64,000 bases of DNA from Amphirosellinia nigrospora (taxonomy: Eukaryota > Ascomycota > Sordariomycetes > Xylariales > Xylariaceae), in assembly GCA_004123355.1 (NCBI GenBank), contig SCHM01000001.1, positions 6,830,193-6,894,192 of the forward strand, written 5' to 3'. Below the pieces are notes generated by a model that did no database searches, was not told the origin of the DNA, and saw nothing but the letters and a program-made list of their open reading frames with translations. Below are positions 1 to 13,165 of this stretch, piece by piece. Position 1 is the first letter of the stretch; every line of letters starts with the position of its first letter. The position numbers and the translations under genes are program-made.

Positions 1-2957
1 TATTTGAGAATTTAGAAAGTACTTCCAACAGAAAACTTCAAAAACGTCTCAGGTTTCTGTCTAGGCCGGAAATATTGTCTTTGAAGTATAAAGGCTTGTC
101 CATTTCACTCTTTACGATATACTAATCCCGGACTGCAGCATAACAGATTTATCCCGAAGACTATTTCACTGAATTAAATGTCTATCCAAGTCCTAACCGA
201 TGCTTACTTATATTGACTAATCTAGTCATGTTATAATAGGAAGATGACAGTCATCTCATCATATATGCTATAATGCTGCATTTGTAAAAAGGAGCGTCGC
301 GTAATCCTTGCAAGTCAAACTGAGAATCCTTTACCAAGGTTAAGATCTTCCCCTGATAAATACGTTGCTTAATGTTATAGTTTAATCCACGAATGTGTAC
401 ACAAAGACAGAAGCTAATGTGGCGTGATAATGTGGCTGTGTGGCTGAGGGCCCACGTACCCCACCCCAGTAGATAGGCTATATGGGCTTCGCCCACTTGC
501 AGATTTAGCTAGTTCTCCATCCAATCCAGATCACATTTTTCTGCCCTCTCAAGCCAAAGATCCATCACACACAGGTTCACTAAATTCTGCCGCGTCAACA
601 GCATTCCTTCGTATTCTGGACTGTGGCTTTGCCCTCTCTTATGCATTAGGCTAGAGTTAGGTTACTCGCTTGCTTACAACATAGTCGTTATATAAGAATC
701 GCTTGACAAATGTAGGTGACATATTAACGTCCCATTAAAACTTCTCTTGAATATGAGCTTATCTAAGCTGGTATTATGTACTTCAACCTGTAATTCGATC
801 ATCTCCACTACAAAGGAGCAAGGAGAAGCACAAAACATTGAGAAGTGGAAGTCAACCTCCAATTACAGTTTATCGTGGCTTTTACTCCTATTTAACTTAT
901 AATTTGTAGCTGCAATCCTTTCCGTATTAAGGATTACAGTTCACCTCCTTAGTCTACCCTGAATAAATTGATAGGTAGCAATGTGTGATATAACTATCCC
1001 TATGGTAGAGAGACGTAGAATATGCCTACAAATATTAATAACATAGTATGGAAGCCCTGGACTCGGGTTTGGGGTTCCAAAATTGAAGATTCTCTTTAAA
1101 GGTATTGTACGAATACTTTCTAAGGGAATTCTGGGTTCTAAACCGCTTATTCATTATCGCTCTCTCCCTACTCGATACCGCATCAGCCTTGGGTCCTCAG
1201 TCTAGGAGGTGATCCGGCCACTAAGTACAGGCTTATTCGCTCATACAGATGGGGAGATGTGTGATCAGGACTCAATGCAATCAATTCAAAAAACCCCGAA
1301 ACCCGATGCTATGGTGATAAGCTAAGTATGTGAAAGCATATTAGAGAGTTGCTATCTGGGTAGTTGTAGTGTTTCTAACCCCCTAAGTCTGCCCCCTTAG
1401 TACATGCAATCATGCTTTGGCTCTTATTGATTTATCTTGCCCTATGCAGCTCGCACTAGTTCACTACTTAGCCAAGTATCTACTTAGGTGAATCTTAACT
1501 TCTCTTTTTGCTTTACCGATAGCCAACAGCATTTACCGACCAGTCACAGACCAGCTTAACATTTGAAATGATACGTAAGAGACTAGCTCAAAACTACAGT
1601 GATGAGAAAACTCTAAACATATGGAGAGAATATATCTGCTTTGATAAATGCCGTGAAATTAATTGTTGCTGGCCTTACATGGAGGTGGAATGCCGTAACA
1701 GCCTACGGTGGACTGGTCTTCAAGATAACTTTATCTCTAAAAATGAGAACACCATAGGTATTGCAGATGATACGAAAGTTTCACGAGGGCAAGTCAGAGG
1801 TTTTGATGAAAAGCGGGAGCAGGTAGGTCTGGCCAGTCTGGATGAGTGAAGATTATACTGTAATATTATAGGTTAAAATAGGAGACGAGTTTGATTGTTT
1901 TGGGCCTTCTCGAATCGCAACCCTCTTTCCAATACAAGTGTCACGAGGCACATAGATCGAAGCTGCACAGCCTCCAGACACGCAGACCCAGATCACTTTG
2001 GCCTAGACAAAGAAAAAACTCACCGTGTACTCCATATCAAGTTAGATGGACTTCATGAAGGTGCTTTGAGACGCCTTCGTACAACAGTTGCATATGATCA
2101 GCGTTGACTAAAAGAAGTTGAGGAGAACTGTACAAACCGGTCATTTTTTTAGTGAAAGGAGAAATATATAAAGAAAAAGGAAAGATTGCTACAGTTATAT
2201 AGATTGTGGCCATGATAGGGGTCGTAAATGAAGGTTAGGTTAACTAGTCAAGCTCGTTGTTTGATGTTTGACAGAATAGATGAATATGAATTTGACTGCC
2301 CAACCGAAGGTTTCCCGCGATGTGAAGTGGTCTGGCGTTCTGACACTCGTGGCGCTCATGGTGAGAGAGGTTTGGCCGGTTACGGAGGATAGTATCTATA
2401 TTACCCTCACAATATTTTATGTCACTTACACCATCTCATCTATAATACCAATCGCCCTATTTTGCCACATTATGCAACCAATGATTATATATAGGGTGGT
2501 TGTCACGATTAGATTTCGGTTGATGCTCCAATATCAAGGTGTCGTTGGTAGGACGCTAGCGTGAGGGCCCAGACTCCCAGCTGTGCACCATCCCGACTCA
2601 GCCGCAGCTTATAGCTAGAGCTGAATCGAAGTGGCTCGAGCTATTTCAATAGCGAAACTATGAAACTAGGGTTGACTGGTGCCAAGAAACATCTCAGGAT
2701 GCATCTTTCTTAATCCGTAGCCACTTGTCAAGTCCGTTTTGGGGGCCTAGTTAGCCCACGATGATGAAGCATAAATACAAGCGGACGGCCGAGCTTGTTC
2801 AAGCAGACCAGACTCAGATGGAACGAAGATTAACTCAATCCCATCGATAATTCCTAGTTTTCCTGTACATAACCATGATGGAGCTTGTAAGACGTGACCG
2901 TAGATCGCGGTCTTTTATGCGCTTGCAAAGCTCATCAGAAGTGGCCCTTGATATCCC
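1..2957. other. Gene-poor left flank
   Basis: No reading frame here shows a recognisable domain or a credible exon structure. The stretch is AT-rich with many TA dinucleotides. The open frames are short (under about 95 residues) and of mixed strand, as expected by chance. No tRNA-like or transposon-end structure was recognised by eye. Confidence 0.6.
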
Positions 2958-5314
2958 ATGAATGCGCCACCAGTCTCCTTTAGACAGTGGGTGAACCATG
3001 GTGCCCCGCCGCCGCTCTCGGCAGCAGTCCAGAGGAAAGATGTATTCACGATGCAAACGTACGAACATTTCCAGCGCGTGTGCAAGAGTACGTGGACAAC
3101 GAATATGGAAAATGGTATCAACGTCATCGTCTTCCTCGGAGATTGTCTCATCGACGTCTCGGACCCGAAAGCCGCGGACATCAAAGTCATCCTTACTCGC
3201 AATCACGAGCGGAACGTAGAACTCAGGGGCTCCTTCGCAAACTACATGTCTCTTCCTCAAGCTGTGAACAAATTGCGTATTAAGTGCGAAACCGCATTCG
3301 GGATTTTACAAAAGTCAATGAGAGAGATTTCTTCCTCGGCGAACGACCTCCATATGTCTTTAGGTCCTGTAAGTCGTAGTATAACCCCAAAGCTCGACGC
3401 ACACTAACTTTGATACAGCTTGGAAAGCTTGCCCAGTCAACCCAAAAGCATTCCACAGACGCGTCAATCAATAGGCAGTGGCATGCAAAGGAGGTATACA
3501 AGCTTATTGGTGGACATCTAGAAGAGCGAGAGAGTATATTGGTCCAATGGGCTGAGTTTGGCGAGCACGTTTCGAATCTACACGAGGTGTTAACAGATCA
3601 GCTTGGTTTGTATAATCCATTTTAGTATGAATTACTGATTGCGCTTCGTAACTAACCCTTCGTAGGTGTTTTCAATAATGAAGAGAGAAGACTTCATCGA
3701 GAGATTAAAGCAGGGCGAAACAAGACAGAGTCCCTAGAAGCGAGAGTCAAATCGCTCATGAAAGAACAGTCAATGGTCGAGAATGACTTATCCAGCCAGA
3801 GAAATCTGAGGAGAGAGATCTTGGGGCAGCGATCACATTTGCGAAACGTCCAAGGGGACACGACAGAGGAATTGGACCAAGAGAGAGCTAATTTGCGCCG
3901 AGCTGAGCTTACGGAAGCGGATGAACAGTCTAGATTCAACGTGGCGGATCAAGAGGACAGGGACCGGCGGATAATGCTAGCAGTAAGTAATTCTTTGAAT
4001 GTCTCCGAAAATTCAATTTAATCGTTTCCCTCTTAGTGTTCTCCAAAATTTTCAGGTCGAGCTACGCACAGGCAACAAACGAACACAAACAGCGATCTCT
4101 GCAGCGAGGCTCCCAACATCAAAAGAGCTTGGACCACCAACTCGTCGTCAAATCAAAGATCCGTGGCCTTGAACAAGAATTGGAAGCTATTCAGCGCAAG
4201 ATACGAAGAGCCGACGACCCTCTACGAGAGAGAGGGAGGTCGAATTGCGAAGGAGGATCGAGGAGTTGACCTGTGAAGTCAAAGGGGCTGAAGCTAAGGT
4301 TGAGAAAGAACAGGAGAAGTTTGAGGAGGCAGAGAAGATCCTTCTAAATAATGAGCAGATGTTGGACTACGTGGTAATTAAATGCCAATCCGCAACAGCG
4401 AACAATGGAAACACTGATCTACGCCGAAACTAATCAGCTCATAGAAACTATACAAAGCTCTCGTTCCGGAGCTGCGTAGCCACCTCGCAGGCCTAGAGAC
4501 ACATATAAAATCAGTGATGACATCTCTAGATGAATTTCTGAGCATTATCCCCAAAGGGTTGGAAAGAACTGAAAAATTCCTCACTGGCATGGGATACAAC
4601 GAAGAAACGGGAGTCTTCGTCCAAACAACCCGATCTCAGGAAGATGTTAGAGTAAGTAGCTTCCATAGAGATGAATTCTGGCAAATGATACTGACAACGT
4701 TGTCGTAGGAGTCAGTGGAGGACGCTACCATGGCAAGATTGACGTTTGGCATCGTCCACCACATGGCAACTCGGTGGGGGAGACTTGTAACCAAATCTAC
4801 TCAAAGGCTCTCGCAAATGTAGCGCCGATGGGGTCAATCAGTTCTGCCGCGGCCGCACCAAGGGTGTTCCTGGATTACCAAAGCCGAAGCTCCGACAGCA
4901 TTTCACAAGTCTCCACGCAGAGCTCGAGCGGCATGTCTAACCTCACGGCTGGCGCATATGATACCGTCCATCTCGATGGACTTTCTAGGGATGAGAGACG
5001 ACAATTCTTGTGGCAAGGGCAGAGCCACACGATCGCTGCGATGAAAAGCGGCTTAGACATGGTATGGTATTTCTTTTAGACCCTTCTTCCCTTGCTACCT
5101 TTCTTCTACTTTTCTGTCGGGTGGACTAACCGCTATATAGGAGCGAACTCGCCTGATCGAGTGCTTAAATAAAAGCTATCAGGATGTCATGGTCTCACCT
5201 GAGGTCGTCAATGTGGCGAAGCAGAGGTCGATTAGCTGGGTAAAACAGCTCACAAGGTTGCCAAGTCGCAGGCGTCCGACGGCAGAGCTACCTACGGCTG
5301 AGGATCTGATTTAG
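2958..5314 (+). CDS. Coiled-coil protein of unknown function, multi-exon
   Basis: I do not recognise the family. The first exon (to 3368) encodes a helical N-terminal region. An intron 3369-3418 (gtaagt...acag) leads into GKLAQSTQKHSTDAS. A second intron of about 58 nt ends at 3665 and leads into a long charged helix rich in E, R, Q and K (about 3666-3983), best read as a coiled coil. A third intron starts at 3984 with gtaagt. Further helical sequence follows (about 4060-4370), then a stretch containing SLDEFLSIIPKGLERTEKF (about 4517-4573), introns near 4651 and 5062, and a basic tail ending at TAG 5312-5314. The start could be ATG 2958 or the in-frame ATG 3051. Between about 4050 and 4800 the coding signal moves between frames in a way short introns do not explain. 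A structural or scaffold role is only a guess from the helices; there is no signal peptide or membrane segment. The gene precedes RBG1 on the same strand, with 343 bases between them. Confidence 0.6.
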
Positions 5315-5657
5315 TCAGGAGAGGGCTTATAGTAGCTTGATATACGTGCTCATGAGAATCTCCGTTTATAACTTTTATCATCTCTGTCTCATAGGAGGTA
5401 CACATGTACCTAGGTACCTACCTAAGCTCGGGGGTGTATAGCGATACGGGATGATATTCTTATATCGATAAATGAATAAATGTGTGGCGGCTCAACGCCG
5501 GTAAATTGCGGGGTTTGACATCACTGCTGAATTTCTTCGAATTGCCCCACCATACCTACCAATTATCTACTTAGCTGGGTATTACCCATCGACCGACAGC
5601 AAACTGGTATCACCGATTCCTCAGACATATTGAACTGTATTGATTCGGGTAGCCGAC
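5315..5657 (+). promoter_or_regulatory. Upstream region of the RBG1 gene, with a TACCTAGGTA-type word
   Basis: This 343-base gap lies between the coiled-coil gene and RBG1. It contains the palindrome-rich run tacctaggtacctacct near 5407-5423, a sequence type that recurs in many intergenic gaps of this window. It must hold the 3' end of the upstream gene and the promoter of RBG1. No TATA box or other defined element was assigned. Confidence 0.4.
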
Positions 5658-7169
5658 ATGTCGACTACTGTGGAAAAGGTGAGTTTTAATAGATATGTAG
5701 TGCTGTTGTCATTGCTAACTTGTGAATAGATCAAGGAGATCGAGGCCGAGGTATGTGTCCTCTGTTGCCGTCTCGTTGGCAATAGGTTCGCTAATCGCAC
5801 GCATCACTACAGATGGCCCGAACTCAAAAGAACAAGGCCACTTCGTTCCATCTTGGCCAGCTGAAAGCAAAACTTGCGAAGCTAAAGCGAGAACTGCTCA
5901 CACCGACTAGCGGGGGAGGTGGCGGCGGAGGAGCTGGCTTCGATGTCGCTCGAACAGGTGTTGCTAGTGTCGGTTTTATCGGCTTTCCATCTGTTGGTAA
6001 AAGTACTCTCATGAGTAGGCTTACGGGCCAGCACTCCGAGGCGGCAGCGTATGAGTTTACGACCTTGACATCTGTACCCGGTCAAGTTATGTATAATGGT
6101 ACGCTTTCGCTTGCTACTAGCCCGGCATCGTTCTCCAACAACTATCACTGTTTGCGTCAATCTCTACCCCGTGCTGACTTTTTCTTTTCTTTTCTGAATA
6201 GGTGCTCCGCTGCAGATGATCGATCTTCCAGGTATCATTGAGGGAGCTAAGGATGGAAGAGGCCGTGGTCGCCAAGTTATTGCCGTCGCCAAGACTTGTC
6301 ATCTAATTTTCATAGTCTTGGATGTGAACAAACCTTTGACGGATAAACGAGTTATCGAGGCAGAATTAGAAGGGTTTGGGATTCGTATCAACAAAGAACC
6401 ACCAAATATTACTTTCAAGAAGAAGGACAAGGGTGGTCTTAACATCACGAGCACTGTACCTCTCACCCATATCGACCATGACGAAATCAAGGCCGTCATG
6501 AACGAATACCGAATCAACTCAGCCGATATCGCTATTCGTTGCGATGCAACTATCGACGACTTGATCGATATTCTGGAGGCCAAGGGTCGCAGCTACATCC
6601 CAGTTATCTACGTGCTTAACAAGATCGATGCTATTAGTATCGAAGAGTTAGACCTTTTATACCGAATTCCTAACGCTGTACCAATCAGCGCAGAGCATGG
6701 ATGGAACGTCGACGAGCTGATGGAAGTCATGTATGTATCAGACGTGTGCGTTACCGATAACTTGTCCCCGTGACTAATGTCCTTCTCTAGGTGGGAAAAA
6801 CTGAAGTTAGTTCGGGTTTATACGAAACCGAAGGGCAAGATGCCGGACTATTCAGCGCCCGTTGTGCTACGTTCCACGAAGTGCACCGTGGAAGACTTTG
6901 TAAGTGGCAATCGTGAATTATACGCCGTAAAGGGGGGCTGGCGTTGCTAACCGAGGGTTTTCAAAGTGCAACGCAATCCATCGGACCATCGTCGAGCAGT
7001 TCAAAAATGCAATCGTCTACGGCAAGTCTGTGAAGCACCAACCGCAACGTGTGGGGTTGTCTCACGAGCTGGCAGACGAGGATATAGGTAATACATGATG
7101 CGTACACCCGGTGATTGACCATTGGCCATACGCTAATCTTATGTTGTAGTCACGATCATGAAGAGATGA
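5658..7169 (+). CDS. RBG1: RBG1/DRG1-family GTPase, complete, seven exons
   Basis: This is a developmentally regulated GTP-binding protein of the Obg/DRG class. In yeast Rbg1 binds Tma46 and associates with translating ribosomes. Exons by splice signals are 5658-5678, 5730-5750, 5813-6098, 6202-6730, 6791-6899, 6967-7087 and 7150-7169. Together they give 1107 nt, or 368 residues plus stop, the usual length. The G1 loop GFPSVGKST is at about residues 71-79, the G3 motif DLPG at about 117-120 and the G4 motif NKID at about 249-252. The C-terminal TGS domain starts near [12 protein letters not shown], and the protein ends VTIMKR. The N-terminal helix-rich segment includes a run of seven glycines. 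The first two exons are only 21 nt each, yet both splice in frame into the conserved N-terminus. Unlike most neighbours, the gene reads intact throughout. Confidence 0.97.
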
Positions 7170-10100
7170 TTTGCACCTGCCTGGAAGGCCCCCCTCTCGC
7201 GCTTTGGTCTCGCGTGTCGGGTGGACGCCTGGTCAATGCCAACATTGGTCAATCACGTAGGTTTCCGTGATACAATGCGATCAATACCAGTAGTCCGCCA
7301 TGCCTATGTTACACTGACATGATGTTGTCTACGGGATTCGTTCATTTGTACAAGGCTGGTGGCCGACTTGCATGACCAATACATCACGGTTGTTTGCCGG
7401 TCGGCGGGTCAAGGGACGAGGCCGCAGCCGATGCGGTACGTTACAGGCAGATTACCAGCGTCTGTTTCTCCATATGGCAAAGACTGAGCAATGCACGGCG
7501 AGATATGATCACATGTAAAGTCAGGCATATGCAACATCAGAGCAGTATCTGGGGTAGAACATGGCATTGGGTGTAGAATGATTGGGACCGTGTTTCACTT
7601 TGTGTTTCTATCGCAACCCGCGAGGAGATAAGTGAGTATTGTCGACCCAATGATGTTAGCCGAGATGGTCTGGAGGCGTAACTGCATTGCATGGGAAGCC
7701 TGGGAATTGGACTCGGACGCATGGCCATTGGGCGCGAGAGGTTGCATCGAGAGTCAATCTTTTATCTGTATAAAAATTTGCCCGACTTGGACGGCGGCCA
7801 ATATCAGTTGTCTCGCTTTCAAGACTCGGATCTTTGCAGTCCTCCCTCGACGACAAGTCGGCCTACAACTTGGCATCGAGAATGTATAGTGGCCGCTACC
7901 CAGCGGAATCGTCACGTTGAACGATTCTGTGGGGCGCAATAGAACCCCAATCCCTGTGCCGCATCTTGCAATGATGAAATGATCAGTGCACCCAGCCAGA
8001 CGAGGACCTGCAGCAACCGGGCCACGTCTGCTGCGGCCGCCTTTCCCGACGAAGCGTGTGGGATGCAGGGCCAGCTTTAGTGTGCTGTACATGTATGGGA
8101 GCCGTTGAGACACGCTCCACAACACCTTGCTGGCATACGGTGTGCTAGCCCAGCACTTACATGTAAGTCGACTTAGTACGTGGAGAAAAGGGCGGACGAA
8201 ATCTGCAGAGTGCAAGTGAGACATGAATATTGCCGGTCGTGGGCGTGGGCTTGGGCTCGTCCTATCGTTGCACGTAGACGATCGGAGCTTTTGGATGGCC
8301 ACTCAGGCGTCCAAGCCAGTCAACGTCGAGAGTGTCCCTCCAACAAAAGGCCGAGGGGTAGACAACCCCCTGCTCCAGCCTTTCAGAGCGCTGCTGTAGC
8401 CGCCGGCCATGTCCACAATATCCTGCTACCTGACCTACTATGTACAATCGTGGAGAACGTCCCATACGATTTTGGGGAGGGATGGGGCGCTCTCCTTCAA
8501 TCCTATCCAACAGCTGATATTTCTTGGCTCAACGATCTCGGTAGTCTGGACTAAAATGATATGTCGCGCCTTGTCTACTGCTCGGCTAGTCGGCGATTAG
8601 ACTCGAATCAGTTTTTTTTTTCGCTGAAAGAAGAAGCTGGTTGTGCAATTTAGGTTTTTTTTTTCCTTTGGTTGTCGTTTTCTCTCATAGCGTGACTTTG
8701 GTAATAAAATGCGAAGTCGCAACGTCCCAGCGAACCGTCTACGGTATACTGCTGATATTCTTCAATTCAACGTGGTATATAGTATACTCCATACAGTGCT
8801 GGCGCATGAGAAAAGCGCCTGCCAATTGGTGAACAATGAGCCTGGGGAAGGATTCCTTGCTTACACGGTTCTCATATTTGACTCCACAGACGAAATGCCG
8901 CGCTGCGTTCCCACTTCGAGTTGACCTTTTGAATTGAAGCTTGTTGTCTCTTCAGCGCATTTAGGAAAGCTCTCCGAGATAGATACTATGAATAGTGACC
9001 GCTTGGTAGTAAGCGACTGATTCTTTGATTAACCATGGTCTAGCTCGAGCAGTTATTTCGGTTTTGGGTCAAGCCCCAAGTCATTCTATAGGCCCTGAAT
9101 ATAGTCAGGGGTTGCCCCAAGCCAGGGTTCTTATTATGGCGCATTATCAGGCAATCCCTAGTTTGCCGAGACATGACGTTACGTCGAGAGTTGACTATGG
9201 GCATCTTTCCAACTCTGCGCTGATATTGCCCGTAACACGGCGGGAGGGGTCGACGGCAGGGTCGCAATCGCGGGCATTTTGCGACCGTGTAGCCTCATAA
9301 TAGGGATATACTATTCAGGGAAGAGTTGCCGATAGTTGGCTAGAAAGGGAAGTGAACGCTTGCAGATCGGATTCTTGCGCAGCCGCCTTGCGTTGCGTAA
9401 CACCCGGACTGGCCCTCGCATTGTTTTAAACAACCTACTCCTACACTAACACTACTTACACGTACAATGTGTACTGCCCAGGTATACTTGCATAGTAAAG
9501 CGCTAAACTTGATCAGGGTCGAGCTCCCAGTTCCTCACGCCTCGTGGTGAACTATTAGGCATTCATAGCCCGGGATCAGATACAGGCTGACCAACTGGAA
9601 GGTTGCCCGGTGCACAGAATCGGTTTGGCTCGCTTGGGCCTCCTGACCATTTCTGACCATTTCTGCCCAATCGCTTTATGATAGTCGCCGAGACTCTCGA
9701 GTCTATCTTGTTACCAGTCGTAACAACTTGATTTCGATCGCTTCGCTGGGCGAATGACCCTACACTAAACTAACACCTCGAGCGTTGCAAGCCATTAACC
9801 AAGTCTAGCCAACTAACTACACTAAATTCTTGTTGAGAACCGACGATATACACTACGCCGTAGCTCGGTGAGGGAAGTGGACACAAGCAGGCACAAGGCC
9901 CGTCCCAGTACCGTCCCATTCTTTATCCAGATCCACCTCACTTACACCATCTAGTGACCGCCAGGCCGTGGAGAGAAATGAAGAGGTATAATGTACGCAT
10001 TATTGGTTTTGGGCTTGACCGACCGTCTTGTTTATCGCCGTCATGTCTCGCGTGCTAAATAGACCTACATATGCGTATACAGGACGATATAATATACCCC

Positions 10101-13100
10101 AGCATTAATAGTGCTCTAGACACATGGGAATGAAACAAAGGATATCTCGGTGTTGGCATTCGTCGCATCAAGTAACAACTCATTTTCATCGCATATTGTC
10201 TTGCTATAGGTATTTACGTCCTGCTGCGACGGAGCCTCTCCCATGCCAATCTGGCGCAAGGCGTTTACTGCGGTAATCTGAAGGCTTCGACCCCGGCTGG
10301 CATGACGTTCGATCGCCATCAGTGCCGCATGAAAAATGCCCACTCCTCCTCTTTTCTTTTGAGGCTTGCGTATATTGAGAGGCTCTCGATTACTTTCAAA
10401 TGTGGAGTCATGGAGGAGAACAAAAAGCGCCGGAAGAGTTAAAAGAGAGTCGGCTTGATACCCCCCTGTTGTGCGTGCAATCGCCTCGGCGAGCTAGGGC
10501 CCTGGAATGCTGCTCATCTCAATTTGAAGTGGTCAACGTTGTCTTACAGACGGAGATAATAGCCATTATGGTGGAGATGGCTTGCTAAAGACGACTTGAC
10601 TGGAAAGCTCCCCCACCCTTATCCCCTCTTTCACCCTCGCCGTATTTTTGTAATCGGGTTTATTTGGCCATGCTCCGATCATGACCGACTTATACGAGTT
10701 GAGCCGGACTAGCAAGATTGCGATATCACCTCTGCACTACCGTGTCCCGGATAAGAGCGGTCTTGATGCTGTGGCATCGAGAAAGAAGCGTAATACCTGT
10801 CTGTGTAGTGCGAATCTCGTCGAGCAGTACGTTGAATGATAGGATGTATTTGCAGGCCATGTGGATGATGAGGGGCTCTGGGGAGAAACTTGCCAGCTTT
10901 TGCTCCTGGTCGCCATCGAATGAAAACGTGGAACCGCTCATTACTGTGGCATAGGGTGGCAGGGAGTGGTCCAAGTTCGCCCTATGAGAGACCATCCGGG
11001 CCGCTGCCCACATACATGGGGGAGGTGGACCATTGTGTACCCTGTCTGGTCCCCTGCTAGTCAGCCCGCGATGAGCCTTCGTGAGTGGAACGAAAAGGGA
11101 AGCCGAGCTCCTCACGACCGTGGCCAAATACCTCATCCAACGCCCTCATTCGAAGATGCTAGCCCGAGCTACGATAACGAAAGACCGCTGACTCTATCAC
11201 ATGGGCGTGAAGGTTGTTGCTAAACAACCTGTAGCTTGTATTTGGCCCGACTGTTTGGAACATTTGCGCCATGGTTGCTTTCTTTGGTCTTCCTGGACAC
11301 GAACAGCAATCCCTTTAGTCGATGGACTGAAGGAAGCTCGTACTCTCCTGCCGACTGTTAGTGGAGTTCTAGTCTAGAAGAAGCAAATGCGCTCTGTTGC
11401 GGTTTGTCATCGAATCTGCATTGTCGAAACTTACACCGCTACCAGTTATTCCTATCGGTTAGGTATTCGCCAATTGCTTTTCATTTAGTCGATACATAGG
11501 TACCTCCCTATGCTACTACTCTCATGCCCACATTTGAGCGGGAGTGGACAGTGCCCGCCTCTAGGTAGACTCAGCTCCGGATAACAGTGTGATCACCAGA
11601 TCGGGAAGGGCTTACAGATGTACACTAGCTTCTTTGATCCTTCATCTTATTCCAGTATAAAGCACACTTGCGAAAGTCCCTTGGCAACGACTAGTCAGGT
11701 GCGCACAAATGTACGGACAGCCTCGAGAGATCAGCCTTGACAATTTCTTATTACTGTAGGTGCCACGTCGTTTCATGCTAATTACCCAGTAGGGGTAGTC
11801 GACGTTGACATTTATCCTTGTATATATCAATTGGTGATGCTGTTAACCTTCTCTTATTTTACGTACAGTATGACTTCCTTTTGACTAGAATACCTTCCCA
11901 TACTCGATCGGTCTCGGGAGTCCATGTCTTCTGCTTCCCTACCTACCGTAGTGTAATTCGACTGGCTGAATTAACCCTGTCTATAGGAGTATATACGTAC
12001 TTTCTCCCCTGTCTGATTCTCCTCTTTACTAACGAGCAAAACCATGGTAACATTGTGGACTGGCATCCTCCACACACCGAACCAACGAAGTGTCCCAATC
12101 CAGCCTATTTGGACTACCTACAGTATCCCTAGTGTATAGACATATCTTCTTTTAAAGAAACCCCCCTGCCCTATCTAGCCTGTCATACCGCATGTTGGCC
12201 CGGCCTTATCCTTCGAAAGCTAAGACCACGCACCCCTGGGATTCGAAGAGCCCCGGACTCGGCACGCAAGCTCTCACACCTCTCGCACCCCTGCTGCTGC
12301 ATACAAACATACATATGTAGCTCATGTATGGGTTCCTCCACATGTCTATGTCCACCGTCCTTCGCCGTGCTTCTGAATAGTCGTATATCGACGACTTGGC
12401 CGTGAATAACTCCACCACGGCGCCGTCTTTCATTTCATTTTGAAGTCCGATTTGGACTGATGATAGAAGCTGACAGATTCGCCCTTTATCTAAACTCATT
12501 TACTCATTCCGTGACTCACTATCGACCTAAACCGAAACCAAACATCTCAAGAAGGGGGTTGTTATTCCAGTTCATTGATGTACCAACACAAAAAAACTAG
12601 GTTAAAATTTTTGCAGAGATTTTTCTCAACTGAACATCCGTACCTAAGTCCAAGGTGTGAGGATTTGGGCCGACCTTGAGACCGAGAAGCTTGACCTGAA
12701 TGTTTGTTGGTTGGCGCCTTCAGGACTCGGCCGCTTCTTCCCGTGCCCGGGTGTACGTACGCGAGATCACGCTCATTACCTACTGAATCCAAGTTTCTCG
12801 CCTCTTTCCACTCATTATCCCGAGATAAGACTGCACAACACCCAACTGTCATCGTTACCAGAGCTTCCAAGCGCACACGAGTACTTTGATCAAGACGGCC
12901 ATCTCTATACACCTTCCACGAACCAATCGCTTCATTGAGAATATATGTCGTCTCCCGCATGTACAGCCCAATTCGTCAAATACACACTCGCAGGTCCATA
13001 CCTTTGCCCATACGCAGCCTTCCGCTCCCATAGGTCTCTGTTGAGTCCGGCGCTAGTCTACATCGCGAACCCTGAGTGCTGTCATCACTGTCTGTTAGAC

Positions 13101-13165
13101 GTTACTTATAGTCTGTCTATACCCCAAGATCCTCAGTTGAGGATAATAGACCGACTACATTCAAC
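7170..13165. other. Six-kilobase stretch without a confident gene
   Basis: Open frames in this region overlap on both strands and show no domain or convincing splice pattern. The longest, 182 residues on the minus strand at 7754-8302, is low-complexity and overlaps a plus-strand frame of similar quality. A weak coding-like patch lies on the minus strand at 10116-11136. The last kilobase before 13166 probably holds the promoter and leader of the CENP-B-type gene, including a short upstream frame at 12945-13181 that overlaps its start. Confidence 0.5.
10116..11136 (-). pseudogene. Possible decayed or unrecognised coding patch
   Basis: Two minus-strand frames, 10726-11136 (136 residues) and 10116-10343 (75 residues), have a somewhat protein-like composition. 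The first holds a helix-like stretch around HMACKYILSFNVLLDEIRTT and the second starts MGIFHAALMAIERHASRG. No domain was recognised and no clean splice pair joining the two was established. A transcription-factor C-terminal region is one loose possibility. Chance open frames are about equally likely. Confidence 0.2.

Noticed and set aside
7754-8554. Overlapping minus (182 aa) and plus (124 aa) open frames
   Set aside because: Both are low-complexity, share the same DNA and lack domains or splice sites.
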